DNA of 12,899 bases from Holdemanella sp. (GCA_021442845.1 JABUSD010000273.1:1-12899); one strand, 5' to 3'. Positions 1-8,704 are shown, counted from the first letter of the stretch. A program made the numbers and translations. Notes: a model not told the origin generated them from the sequence alone.

Positions 1-23
1 AGGTATCTTAAGATACCTTTATT
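1..23. terminator. Palindromic terminator-like hairpin after the amidase gene
   Basis: Bases 1-18 form a perfect 18-bp palindrome that can fold as a 7-bp stem (AGGTATC/GATACCT) with a TTAA loop. It touches the amidase stop codon (19-21). Read on the plus strand it is followed by TTTATT, so it could end transcription of a plus-strand gene left of the window as well as the minus-strand amidase operon. The minus-side U-tract lies outside the window, so termination in that direction cannot be judged. Confidence 0.5.
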
Positions 24-705
24 CATCTATAACTGTATTTTCCTGAATATATTTTACATAGGCTTTGGCAATCGCATCGGCGATATCATCCTGAATCTTT
101 TCATCAGAGCATCGTTCTAATTCATGGCTGTTTGTCATAAAACCAACTTCTAGAAGAAGACTTGGAAGTGGATTGTCAGACACGACCTGTAATGGTGTCT
201 GTTCAACATAACGAAGATGTAAATTTTTAGACCAGCCAATCCTTTCAAAGTTAGAAGCAATATATGAATAAATAGAAGAAGATATTTCGTCTTTTTCCTT
301 TGTGTAACCTATATATCCATAGACTTTTTCATCCTCTAATGAATTAAAATGAATAGAAAGGAAATAATCTCCCTTTTGATTCACTCCATAATCAATACGG
401 GTCTGTAGATTTTTTGCTTCATCGCTGGAATCTATATCATCATCTTTTCTTGTATATAGCACCTTGATGGTTGGATCAAGATCTTTGATTCTATCACCAA
501 TCTTTTTAGAAAGGGAAAGGCATAAATCTTTTTCCAATATATTTCCATTACCAACAGCTCCACTATCCATATTCCCATGTCCTGGATCTATAATAACTGT
601 CGCAATATAGGTTGGAAATAAGATTTCCTGTACGGCAAAAAAGATGAAAGAAATTGCGATGGCAGAGAGGATACCAATGCATACATATTCAAGAAAACGT
701 TTCAT
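19..705 (-). CDS. N-acetylmuramoyl-L-alanine amidase, Amidase_3 type, membrane-anchored
   Basis: A zinc-dependent cell-wall amidase that cuts the bond between N-acetylmuramic acid and L-alanine of the stem peptide. Residues 8-30 are one hydrophobic segment, a signal anchor, so the catalytic domain should face outside. The metal and catalytic residues of the family are present: H43 in DPGHG, E58 in the ILEKD stretch, H119 in SIHFNS, and E186 in LLLEVGFMTN. No SH3b, SPOR or LysM binding domain is visible, so this is a minimal 228-residue enzyme. I chose the ATG at 705: AGGA lies 6 nt upstream, and the alternative TTG at 711 touches that SD and cannot use it. The SD overlaps the stop codon of the upstream yggS gene (714-716), so the two genes are probably translationally coupled. 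Possible roles are cell separation or spore/septum remodelling; the sequence does not decide. Confidence 0.92.
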   Translation of the reverse strand: MKRFLEYVCIGILSAIAISFIFFAVQEILFPTYIATVIIDPGHGNMDSGAVGNGNILEKDLCLSLSKKIGDRIKDLDPTIKVLYTRKDDDIDSSDEAKNLQTRIDYGVNQKGDYFLSIHFNSLEDEKVYGYIGYTKEKDEISSSIYSYIASNFERIGWSKNLHLRYVEQTPLQVVSDNPLPSLLLEVGFMTNSHELERCSDEKIQDDIADAIAKAYVKYIQENTVIDE

Positions 706-713
706 ATACAATC

Positions 714-1334
714 CTACTCAAATAGGGAACGACCGATGCGAACCATATTGGAACCATGAGCGATGGCTTCTTCATAATCCTGAGACATACCCATGGATAA
801 AGTATCTATATCTGGATATTGTTGTTTAGCCTGATCAAATAATATTTTCATCTGATCGAATTCCTTACAGTTAAAGTCTCTATCTTGTGTAAGGGTTGCA
901 ACACACATAAATCCTTTTACTAAGATATGAGGGTAGTTTTGCATCTCTTTTAGAAAATCCATTGCCTGTTCATAAGGAAGTCCGGTTTTTAATTCATCAT
1001 CTGAAATCTTAATTTCAACGAGTACTTTTTGAATCAGATTTTCTTTTTTTGCATATTTTTCAATTTCTTTGGCAAGCTTAATAGAATCTAAACTTTGAAT
1101 CATATCCACTTTACCGATAATATATTTTACTTTATTTGTTTGAAGATGTCCGATAATATGCCATGTGTATTTAGGATCGTATTTTTCTAGAAATTCCTGT
1201 ACTCTATTTTCTCCAAAGACACACAACCCCATGGAAGCTACTTCATCAATCTGTTCTTTTGTTCTTGTCTTGGATACCGCAACAACCTTTACATCTTTTA
1301 AAGTTTTTAGTTTTTCAATTAATTCTCTATTCAT
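714..1334 (-). CDS. yggS: YggS/PLPBP family pyridoxal phosphate homeostasis protein
   Basis: A small single-domain, alanine-racemase-fold PLP-binding protein of the PROSC/YggS family. It is thought to buffer or deliver PLP and to affect amino-acid pools rather than act as an enzyme. Seen here: the PLP lysine K22 in VVAVSKTRT, the family block WHIIGHLQTNKVKYI, and the C-terminal phosphate-binding block MGMSQDYEEAI with VRIGRSLFE. The length of 206 residues is near the family norm (about 220-230). The reading frame has ATGs at 1343, 1340 and 1334. AAAAGG directly abuts the first and sits about 8-9 nt before the third, so 1334 is the likely start. The gene heads a two-gene operon with the amidase. 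In many Firmicutes this family sits near cell-division genes, which fits its pairing with a wall hydrolase, but no functional link is shown here. Confidence 0.93.
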   Translation of the reverse strand: MNRELIEKLKTLKDVKVVAVSKTRTKEQIDEVASMGLCVFGENRVQEFLEKYDPKYTWHIIGHLQTNKVKYIIGKVDMIQSLDSIKLAKEIEKYAKKENLIQKVLVEIKISDDELKTGLPYEQAMDFLKEMQNYPHILVKGFMCVATLTQDRDFNCKEFDQMKILFDQAKQQYPDIDTLSMGMSQDYEEAIAHGSNMVRIGRSLFE

Positions 1335-1357
1335 GTTCATCATCCTTTTCTATGGGT

Positions 1358-1385
1358 ATAATAGCTTATTTCTAAAATATTTCAA
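1358..1385 (-). promoter_or_regulatory. Promoter of the yggS-amidase operon
   Basis: On the minus strand, TTGAAA (1385-1380) is followed after 16 bp by TATTAT (1363-1358), about 20 bp before the yggS SD and start. It lies in the 48-bp gap after the SRAP stop codon, so yggS and the amidase need not depend on SRAP transcription. This is a pattern match only. Confidence 0.5.
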
Positions 1386-1390
1386 GTTTC

Positions 1391-1924
1391 TTAGAATAAG
1401 GAAAGCTGTTCAAATCGTCTGTTATTCTTTAAATCCTTTGGTATTTTATGCAACAATTGAAAGGTTTTTTCCCTATCGTATAACCAGGTATCAATTTCAG
1501 ATGCATCCAGTATTAATGGCATACGATTATGAAATGGTTTGATAGAATCGTTAGCTTCCGTGGTAAGAATCGCAAACTGTTTATTATGATATACACCTGC
1601 CATATATAAAAGGGAATCAGAAGAAAAAGTAATCTTTGTCTTTGATGCATCCCATTCATAATAATAGGATACAGGTATGATACATCGTCTATAGGTAATC
1701 CAGTCAGAGAATTTTGATAGGATTGTTTCACTTTTTATATTGATGAACAAATATCTGGATTGAATCCCAAATTGAAAGAGATCCCCTGTTTTTTCATTGT
1801 TGTATAAAAAGATGACAAGGGATGAATCCGTTGGATGTATTTCTTCTTTTGTAGGATATCGCAGAATGTTGATATGCTCTAATTTTTCAACATCTGCATA
1901 ATTAATATGAAATTGACCGCACAT
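1391..1924 (-). CDS. SRAP domain protein (YedK/HMCES-like abasic-site peptidase), compact form
   Basis: SOS-response-associated peptidase family. In the characterised members YedK and HMCES, Cys2 is exposed after removal of Met1 and forms a thiazolidine cross-link with abasic sites in single-stranded DNA, shielding them. The hallmarks are present: MCGQF at the N-terminus (Cys2), N62 in INIKSET (equivalent to the NAR.ET motif), E90 in RCIIPVSYYYEWD, and H132 in HNRMP. At 177 residues it is shorter than usual (about 200-230). The region between residues 20 and 60 is reduced, and the common WGL.P.W block is replaced by a diverged FQFGI. The start is fixed by chemistry because Cys must follow Met. 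Yet no convincing SD precedes it, and a TATAAT lies only about 10 bp upstream, suggesting a near-leaderless mRNA. The gene is divergent from tmk. No LexA box was seen. Confidence 0.9.
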   Translation of the reverse strand: MCGQFHINYADVEKLEHINILRYPTKEEIHPTDSSLVIFLYNNEKTGDLFQFGIQSRYLFINIKSETILSKFSDWITYRRCIIPVSYYYEWDASKTKITFSSDSLLYMAGVYHNKQFAILTTEANDSIKPFHNRMPLILDASEIDTWLYDREKTFQLLHKIPKDLKNNRRFEQLSLF

Positions 1925-1933
1925 GATATACTT

Positions 1934-1939
1934 ATTATA
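1934..1939 (-). promoter_or_regulatory. Putative -10 of the SRAP gene (near-leaderless)
   Basis: The minus strand reads TATAAT at 1939-1934. Normal spacing would put the transcript start near 1927, about 3 nt before the ATG at 1924. No good -35 lies 16-18 bp upstream. No SD is visible between this box and the start codon. Confidence 0.4.
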
Positions 1940-1949
1940 AGGTATATCG

Positions 1950-1958
1950 TGGTATAAT
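1950..1958 (+). promoter_or_regulatory. Extended -10 promoter of the tmk-holB-ricT-rsmI operon
   Basis: TGGTATAAT (1950-1958) is a perfect extended -10 (TGnTATAAT), which compensates for the lack of a clear -35 around 1930-1936. The expected start is near 1965, giving a leader of about 20 nt before the tmk ATG at 1985. The box sits back to back with the SRAP -10 at 1934-1939, so both promoters share the same short interval. Confidence 0.6.
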
Positions 1959-1984
1959 GCACATATTGAAAATGAGGGATGAAT

Positions 1985-2617
1985 ATGAAACAGGGAGTTT
2001 TTATCACATTTGAAGGAAACGATGGGGCAGGAAAGACAACAGCCTGTTTAGGTGTAAAAGATAAATTGGAACAGATGGGATACTCTGTGATTTATACAAG
2101 AGAACCAGGAGGGTCTAAGATTGCCGAATCCATTCGGGAAATCCTTTTGGATGTCAATAATACCGCTATGGATGGAAGAACAGAAGCTTTGTTGTATGCA
2201 GCAAGCCGTAGACAACACCTAGTGGATATTGTACTTCCTGCCTTGGAAAAGAAGCAGATTGTACTGTGTGATCGCTTTTTGGATTCATCTCTTGCTTATC
2301 AGGGACATGCCAGGGGTATAGGCATGGAAGAGGTATATAAAATCAATGAATTTGCGATTCATAATTGTATGCCGATAAAAACATTCTTTTATTCTGTATC
2401 TATGGAAACTGGACAGAAGCGAATGAATATTCGAGGGGATAAAAATCGATTGGATTTAGAACAGAATGATTTTCATAAGAAGGTAAGGGAAGGATATGAA
2501 ATGCTGATTAAAACGTATCCAGAGCGAATTCATGTGATTGATGCTGAACCTTCAAAAGAGGAAGTTATTGAAGAAACATTATATCAGGTATTAAAGGTTA
2601 TTAAGGAATATGAATAA
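1985..2617 (+). CDS. tmk: Thymidylate (dTMP) kinase
   Basis: Phosphorylates dTMP to dTDP with ATP, the last dedicated step of both de novo and salvage dTTP synthesis; cytosolic. The protein opens with the P-loop [11 protein letters not shown], followed by the DR-type substrate motif REPGG, the [13 protein letters not shown] block that contacts dTMP, and a basic LID stretch around [11 protein letters not shown]. The length of 210 residues is standard. Two in-frame ATGs exist, at 1979 and 1985. GAGGG (1974-1978) abuts the first and is 6 nt before the second, so 1985 is preferred. It is the first gene of a four-gene operon, overlapping holB by 8 nt (ATGAATAA). Pairing a nucleotide kinase with a clamp-loader subunit is a common Firmicutes arrangement. 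Confidence 0.97.
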   Translation: MKQGVFITFEGNDGAGKTTACLGVKDKLEQMGYSVIYTREPGGSKIAESIREILLDVNNTAMDGRTEALLYAASRRQHLVDIVLPALEKKQIVLCDRFLDSSLAYQGHARGIGMEEVYKINEFAIHNCMPIKTFFYSVSMETGQKRMNIRGDKNRLDLEQNDFHKKVREGYEMLIKTYPERIHVIDAEPSKEEVIEETLYQVLKVIKEYE

Positions 2618-3542
2618 AGAAGCGTTGAAAAAGGATCAACCAACAGTATATCGCATATTGTCAAACGCATTGAAATATAACCGTTTGTCACATGCTTATC
2701 TTTTTGTAGGACCGAAAGATGAAATTAAACAGCAGACAGCTCTTCTATTTGCACAGAGTTTAATCTGTAAACATAGCGATGAGGATGGTTTCGCATGCCA
2801 ATGTTGTGATAGCTGTACTCGATTGGCAAAAGGGGAATCCTTTGATTTTAGATGGATACCCAAAAAAGGGAATACAAAGATAAAAAAGGAAGATATTACA
2901 GGATTACAGGAATTCTTTACAAGTACAAGTGCACAGGAAGAAAATCGAAAGGTATATGTATTGGATCAGTTTGATACAGCGACTTCAAGTGCATCCAACA
3001 GTTTATTAAAATCCATTGAGGAACCTATACAAGATTTATATGGAATCCTGATTGCGGATGAAAAAGCAAATATATTATCAACAATCCTTTCAAGATGTCA
3101 GATTGTTACATTTATGCCTGCATCAACCAATGAACATAAAAATAGGCTTGCCCAGGTGATGGATTTAGAAGATGCTGAAATGCTGTCAAGGAATGGATAT
3201 CCTTATGAAAAAGCAGTTGATTTAGTGAACAATGAAATATTTAAAATTGTAAAAGAAGGAACTAGAAAATATATGGAATATCCCGATTCCATGGATCGAA
3301 TCTATTATTTGTCAACAGAGGTTTTTATTCCAAAATCTGATAGAATGGATAGCGTCTGGGTTCGTATCTTTCTTCAATGGATGTTGTTCTATTTACAGAA
3401 GAATGATATATATTCTATGGAAAAGAGAGTGAAAATCCAGGAAATCTGTACTGAATCGCTGGATTTACTGAGAAGACCAGTTGATTTAGCGTTGTTTTTG
3501 GATAAAATATATAATCAGGTTAGAAAGGCCGTGAGTGAATGA
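2610..3542 (+). CDS. holB: DNA polymerase III subunit delta prime
   Basis: The clamp-loader stator subunit, which with delta and tau/gamma opens the beta sliding clamp and loads it on DNA. Seen: an N-terminal AAA+ fold beginning [10 protein letters not shown], a zinc-binding cysteine cluster (C53, C63, C66, C69), LLKSIEEP in the sensor region at 132-139, and the SRC arginine-finger motif at 161-163. The P-loop is degenerate (GPKDEIKQQ, no GK[ST]), as expected for a delta prime that does not hydrolyse ATP. The C-terminal collar region (about 200-310) is poorly conserved. The start lies inside the end of tmk (8-nt overlap), and the stop overlaps the next ATG in an ATGA, so translation is probably coupled along the operon. 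Confidence 0.93.
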   Translation: MNKEALKKDQPTVYRILSNALKYNRLSHAYLFVGPKDEIKQQTALLFAQSLICKHSDEDGFACQCCDSCTRLAKGESFDFRWIPKKGNTKIKKEDITGLQEFFTSTSAQEENRKVYVLDQFDTATSSASNSLLKSIEEPIQDLYGILIADEKANILSTILSRCQIVTFMPASTNEHKNRLAQVMDLEDAEMLSRNGYPYEKAVDLVNNEIFKIVKEGTRKYMEYPDSMDRIYYLSTEVFIPKSDRMDSVWVRIFLQWMLFYLQKNDIYSMEKRVKIQEICTESLDLLRRPVDLALFLDKIYNQVRKAVSE

Positions 3543-4369
3543 GTGAAGAAGTAATCGAATATAAATATTTAGTATTTATTCAGTTTGAGGAATCAAAGAA
3601 AGCCTATGGATTCGGATCAAATGTAACATACAATGTAGACGATTTTGTCGTAGTGGAAACAATTCGTGGTAAAGAATTAGGAAAGGTATGTCAGGAAACA
3701 ATCGATTTTGATATTAAGAAGGTCAAAGGTGAATGTAAACCAGTTATCCGTCTAGCGACAAAATATGATTTAATTCAGAAAGAAGAGAATGTGGAAAAGT
3801 CAAAGCAGGCTATGGATATCTGTAAACAGTGTGTAGAAACATTAGGTCTGGATATGCATCTGGTCAGCAGTGAATATACATTAGATCGTTCTAAAGTGAT
3901 TTTTACTTATGTATCCGATGATCGTGTAGATTTTAGACAATTGTTAAAGGATTTGGCAGCACAACTGCATTGTCGTATTGAATTGCGTCAGGTTGGTCCA
4001 AGAAATAAGGCAAAGATGGTTGGCGGATTGGGAAACTGCGGTATGGAAACATGCTGTTCAAGATTTTTAAATGATTTTGATACAGTTTCTATTAATATGG
4101 CTAAAAATCAATTGTTAGCTTTGAATATTCAGAAATTGAGTGGACAATGTGGCAAGTTAATGTGCTGTCTGCGTTATGAAAATGATTTGTATACAGATTT
4201 AAGAAAAGACTTGCCAAAGATGAATTCCTTTGTCCAGTTTGAAGGTAATAAATATAGAATTACAGGAATGAATGTTCTACAGAAAACCGCAAAGCTTGAA
4301 AACAAGGAAGAAGTAAAATTTGTAACCTTTAAGGAATTGTGGCCAGAAAAGGATTTTTCAGATGATTAG
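3539..4369 (+). CDS. ricT: PSP1 domain protein RicT (YaaT)
   Basis: Homologue of Bacillus YaaT/RicT. In B. subtilis, RicT joins RicA (YmcA) and RicF (YlbF) in an Fe-S-containing complex that controls RNase Y-dependent mRNA processing and affects sporulation, competence and biofilm formation. The PSP1 core covers roughly residues 60-150. It is followed by a Cys-rich C-terminal block with C167, C172, C173, C204, C209 and C210 (GNCGMETCCSRF and SGQCGKLMCC), the pattern expected for cluster ligands. The length of 276 residues matches the family. The ATG overlaps the holB stop by 4 nt and the stop overlaps rsmI by 8 nt. RicA and RicF are not encoded in this window. The position right after holB is conserved in Firmicutes and supports the assignment. 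Confidence 0.92.
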   Translation: MSEEVIEYKYLVFIQFEESKKAYGFGSNVTYNVDDFVVVETIRGKELGKVCQETIDFDIKKVKGECKPVIRLATKYDLIQKEENVEKSKQAMDICKQCVETLGLDMHLVSSEYTLDRSKVIFTYVSDDRVDFRQLLKDLAAQLHCRIELRQVGPRNKAKMVGGLGNCGMETCCSRFLNDFDTVSINMAKNQLLALNIQKLSGQCGKLMCCLRYENDLYTDLRKDLPKMNSFVQFEGNKYRITGMNVLQKTAKLENKEEVKFVTFKELWPEKDFSDD

Positions 4370-5213
4370 ACAGAAAAGTTTTGAAAAGGAAACGCCAACT
4401 TTATATCTAGTACCAACCCCAATTGGAAACCTGCAGGAAATGACTCCAAGAGCATTGGATGTGCTAAAAGCAGTGGATATCATTGCGGCAGAGGATACAA
4501 GAAATACAAAGAAATTGTTGATGGCCTATCAGATTCAAACACCTCTGATGTCGCATCATGAACACAATCAGGCAGAAAGCGTTCCAAGAATTCTGGATTT
4601 GCTAGGAGAAGGAAAATCAATTGCGGTTGTATCGGATGCAGGATACCCACTGATTTCAGATCCGGGACAATGGCTGGTCAAGGAAGTGATTTCCAAAGGA
4701 TATCCAGTAGTATCTATATCAGGTGCTAATGCAGCCATGAACGCATTAGTTGCCAGCGGTTTATCAACCCAGCACTATATGTTTTTTGGCTTTCTAGAGG
4801 CAAAATCGTCAAAACGGAAGAAACAGTTACTGGAAATGGAGCACTATCCATATACAATTATCTTTTATGAAGCACCTCATCGCATTTGTGATACTTTAAA
4901 GGATCTATTAGAAGTATTTGGAAATCGTACTATGTGTCTGGCAAGAGAACTTACAAAAGTACATGAAGAATACATTCGAGGTTCAATTGCAGAAGTATTA
5001 GAAGTTGCCGATTGTTTAAAAGGGGAAATGGTATTGATTGTAGAAGGAAATCAAAAGGAAGAAGTAGAAATTGATATGGAAGAAGCTTGTGAAAGGGTTG
5101 ATTGTCTTATTAATGAAGGCATGAAGACAAAACAGGCTATTACTACAGTATCCAAGGAAATCGGATGCAAGAAAAACGAATTATATGATTATTATCATAA
5201 GCAAAAGGACTAA
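4362..5213 (+). CDS. rsmI: 16S rRNA (cytidine-1402-2'-O)-methyltransferase
   Basis: Adds a methyl group from SAM to the 2'-O of C1402 in the ribosomal P site, fine-tuning decoding. It has the tetrapyrrole-methylase fold: LVPTPIGNLQEMTPRAL near residues 16-32, AAEDTRNTKKLL, the SAM-binding loop SDAGYPLISDPG, SGANAAMNALVASGL, and FYEAPHRI. The length is 283 residues, about normal. AAAAGGA lies about 8 nt upstream of the ATG at 4362, inside ricT, and the two genes overlap by 8 nt. It is the last gene of the operon; its TAA lies within the stem of the following terminator. Compared with the B. subtilis order, the genes that usually separate these cistrons (yaaQ/yaaR, yabA, trmN6, yazA) are absent here. 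Confidence 0.95.
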   Translation: MIRQKSFEKETPTLYLVPTPIGNLQEMTPRALDVLKAVDIIAAEDTRNTKKLLMAYQIQTPLMSHHEHNQAESVPRILDLLGEGKSIAVVSDAGYPLISDPGQWLVKEVISKGYPVVSISGANAAMNALVASGLSTQHYMFFGFLEAKSSKRKKQLLEMEHYPYTIIFYEAPHRICDTLKDLLEVFGNRTMCLARELTKVHEEYIRGSIAEVLEVADCLKGEMVLIVEGNQKEEVEIDMEEACERVDCLINEGMKTKQAITTVSKEIGCKKNELYDYYHKQKD

Positions 5214-5239
5214 GCATGTAGCATAGTCCTTTTCTATAT
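5203..5239. terminator. Intrinsic terminator of the tmk operon, probably bidirectional
   Basis: A 10-bp perfect stem AAAAGGACTA (5203-5212) / TAGTCCTTTT (5224-5233) with an 11-nt loop is followed by a U-rich stretch on the plus strand. The rsmI stop codon (5211-5213) lies in the stem. On the minus strand the same hairpin ends in four Ts, so it can also end the convergent DUF975 gene whose stop is at 5254. Confidence 0.85.
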
Positions 5240-5253
5240 CGTGTTTTTATATA

Positions 5254-5976
5254 TTAAGCTTTTACTGCATCATAGATACCAGCTTCTGTCATCATCTGGT
5301 ATGGCTTTACATAGAATACATTTAATAATCCAAATGTTAATACACCTGCAATATTCCATAACAGGAAGGATAGATCCATCACAAATGTCTTCCATTTGTT
5401 TCCGTTCATCATTTCCTTGCTTAATTTGAATACATCACTTGATGACATATCTGGATTTTCAGCTAAGATGTAAGGAACCATTCTATATTCATACGCTTTT
5501 ACAATACCAGGAACAACAAATAGTAATGACCATAATCCAATCTTGATATCTCTTAATAATAAAGTTCCAACCGTTGTTAGATAATTGTTTTTATACGCAC
5601 ATCCAAGTTCACCAAATTCAGCTTCTTCATTGATATTCTTCTTGAAGAACTTATCACATCCAACTTCAAGTGGAGCAATCAGGAAGGCTCTGATCACATG
5701 CGAGATGATTCCTACAACGGCAACAAATACAACCAATGCTGCAAGGGCTGTTAATAGAATTGGGAATGACGGATTCGTTGTTAAGGCATGCATGAATTCT
5801 GATGCATTGCCACTTGTTGTGACGTTGTAGTTTCCATTTACAAGAAGCGATACACCGGCTACGGTTCCACCTGCTACTACCGTTGATACAACACCTACTA
5901 ACACGGATCTCCAGTAATTGGCTTTCAAACCTTTCTTTGCGTTTGTTTTTAATTCATTTAATTCAAATGTTTTCAT
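5254..5976 (-). CDS. DUF975 family integral membrane protein (copy 1)
   Basis: A 240-residue protein of unknown function. Visible membrane segments lie near residues 24-46, 71-100, 147-168 and 197-222, with a short extracytoplasmic-looking loop (about 47-70). The C-terminal half carries the DUF975-like block: ENPDMSSSDVFKLSKEMM, KWKTFVMDLSFLLW, and an aromatic FYVKPY before the end. It is a clear paralogue of the gene at 6135-6842: from the first helix to the end most positions align, including VPGI.K.YEYR and LTFG.LNVFYV. AGAGG lies 9 nt before the ATG. It is a single-gene unit, with its own promoter module upstream (6008-6055) and the shared terminator at 5203-5233 downstream. I know of no established biochemical role for the family; membrane stress or envelope function would be a guess. 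Confidence 0.85.
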   Translation of the reverse strand: MKTFELNELKTNAKKGLKANYWRSVLVGVVSTVVAGGTVAGVSLLVNGNYNVTTSGNASEFMHALTTNPSFPILLTALAALVVFVAVVGIISHVIRAFLIAPLEVGCDKFFKKNINEEAEFGELGCAYKNNYLTTVGTLLLRDIKIGLWSLLFVVPGIVKAYEYRMVPYILAENPDMSSSDVFKLSKEMMNGNKWKTFVMDLSFLLWNIAGVLTFGLLNVFYVKPYQMMTEAGIYDAVKA

Positions 5977-6007
5977 AATTTATTTCCTCTTTTCTTTTGA
6001 TGGTTTT

Positions 6008-6055
6008 AGTATAGAGGATGAATCTTAATATAAAACGGTATAAATCTTAACTTAA
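6008..6055 (-). promoter_or_regulatory. DUF975 copy-1 promoter with 22-bp-spaced direct repeats
   Basis: Read on the minus strand: TTAAG at 6050-6046, TTAAG again at 6028-6024 (period 22 bp), a 10-bp gap, then a -10 TATACT at 6013-6008. A further TTAAG (6055-6051) directly abuts the distal copy. The proximal repeat lies where a -35 would start, and the hexamer at the normal -35 spacing is poor, so activator-dependent transcription is suggested. The same layout precedes the second DUF975 gene. Two sites two helical turns apart resemble LytTR-type response-regulator sites, but the bases match that consensus only partly. Confidence 0.55.
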
Positions 6056-6074
6056 CATAAAAAGTAATCTATAG

Positions 6075-6095
6075 TGTTACCCCTGAAAGTGGACA
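6075..6095. mobile_element. Solitary IS3-family-like terminal repeat (remnant)
   Basis: The 21-bp stretch starting TGTTACCCC and ending AAAGTGGACA has the look of IS3-family ends (TG...CCCC...AGTGGACA). No transposase fragment and no partner end were found nearby, so this would be only a scar between the two DUF975 units. The match is from memory of the family's ends and may be fortuitous. Confidence 0.3.
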
Positions 6096-6107
6096 AATGA
6101 TAAACCT

Positions 6108-6136
6108 AAAAAAAGACCTGGATTGCTCCAGATCTT
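6108..6136 (-). terminator. Intrinsic terminator of DUF975 copy 2
   Basis: On the minus strand the stem AAGATCTGGA / TCCAGGTCTT (10 bp, one G-U pair) closes a GCAA tetraloop and runs straight into seven Ts (6114-6108). It begins at the stop codon of the gene at 6135. Strong and clearly oriented for the minus strand. Confidence 0.85.
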
Positions 6137-6842
6137 ATATTTCTTTTAGTTTTTTATATAAACCAGCCTCCGCTAATTTTTTATAGGGATTCACATAGAA
6201 CACATTTAAAATGCCAAATGTTAAGATTCCTACAATTTCCCACAGAAGGAAGGATAAATCCATTAAGAAGGCTTTCCATTTATATCCATTCATCATCTGT
6301 TTGCTACGTCTAAATACTTCTTTGGAGTCCATATCTGGGTTTTCACTTAAGATATAAGGTATAAGTCTATATTCATATTGTTTGATTATACCCGGTATGA
6401 TAAACAGACAAGACCATAATGTGATATATAAATTCCTTAAAAATAATGTTTTTACACCATTCTTATATCCTTTATCATAGGAATACAACATTTCTTTAAG
6501 CTCTGCTTTTTCTTCCAGATTCTTATGAAAGAAGCGATCACATCCAATTTCTATCGGATTAATCAGGAATATCTTAATTACAACCATTGTAATAAACGCA
6601 AAGATAATTAATAGAATTGTTCCAATCCCAATCGCAAACATTATATTTTTTGGAACTCCTGAAATAACATCTTTTAAACCGGATGAACTCGATGTACTCA
6701 TGGATGATCCAGAGTACGTTGAATCGAATAAACCCCCTGTTGTAATCGCAATCACAATACCAACCAATACAGATTTTAGATAATTAACCTTTAGACGATC
6801 CTTCGCCTGCCTCTTTATCTCTTTAATTGACCAATCATTCAT
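6135..6842 (-). CDS. DUF975 family integral membrane protein (copy 2)
   Basis: A 235-residue paralogue of the gene at 5254-5976, with the same helix layout: segments near 22-40, 67-95, 141-160 and 192-217. Shared blocks include ENPDMDSKEVFRRSKQMM, KWKAFLMDLSFLLW and LTFGILNVFYVNPY. The two copies differ most in the loop after the first helix, which here is unusually serine-rich (STYSGSSMSTSSSSG, residues 41-55). AAGGAG lies 9 nt upstream of the ATG. It is flanked by its own promoter module (6868-6915) and terminator (6108-6136), so the two copies look like two complete transcription units made by tandem duplication and then diverged. Function unknown; DUF975 assignment rests on the conserved C-terminal block. 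Confidence 0.85.
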   Translation of the reverse strand: MNDWSIKEIKRQAKDRLKVNYLKSVLVGIVIAITTGGLFDSTYSGSSMSTSSSSGLKDVISGVPKNIMFAIGIGTILLIIFAFITMVVIKIFLINPIEIGCDRFFHKNLEEKAELKEMLYSYDKGYKNGVKTLFLRNLYITLWSCLFIIPGIIKQYEYRLIPYILSENPDMDSKEVFRRSKQMMNGYKWKAFLMDLSFLLWEIVGILTFGILNVFYVNPYKKLAEAGLYKKLKEI

Positions 6843-6867
6843 AACCTTATTCTCCTTTATATAATTT

Positions 6868-6915
6868 AGTATAAGAAGACAAACTTAATACCAGACAATA
6901 CAAACCTTAACATAA
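6868..6915 (-). promoter_or_regulatory. DUF975 copy-2 promoter with 22-bp-spaced direct repeats
   Basis: On the minus strand: TTAAG at 6910-6906, TTAAG at 6888-6884 (period 22 bp), a 10-bp gap and TATACT at 6873-6868. This is exactly the geometry of the copy-1 promoter. Aligned without gaps, 31 of 46 positions match between the two, with mismatches concentrated between the proximal repeat and the -10. The proximal half-site reads TAAGTTTGT, which fits the 9-bp LytTR consensus well; the other three half-sites fit less well. The predicted leader is about 18 nt. Confidence 0.55.
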
Positions 6916-6919
6916 CCTT

Positions 6920-6951
6920 AAAAAAAGCCTCTCATCATATTTGAGAGGCTT
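6920..6951 (-). terminator. Intrinsic terminator of the beta-glucoside PTS operon
   Basis: On the minus strand the stem AAGCCTCTCA / TGAGAGGCTT (10 bp perfect) with a 7-nt loop is followed by a run of seven Ts (6926-6920). It lies 9 bp past the stop codon of the GH1 gene and ends the operon just before the DUF975 copy-2 promoter. Confidence 0.9.
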
Positions 6952-6959
6952 ATATAGTA

Positions 6960-8704
<1,745 letters not shown>

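Noticed and set aside
706..711. TTG start for the amidase
   Set aside because: It abuts the SD (AGGA); the ATG at 705 has the correct 6-nt spacing.
1165..1542. Plus-strand ORF across the yggS/SRAP junction
   Set aside because: It covers parts of two recognised genes on the other strand plus their promoter gap; the product resembles nothing.
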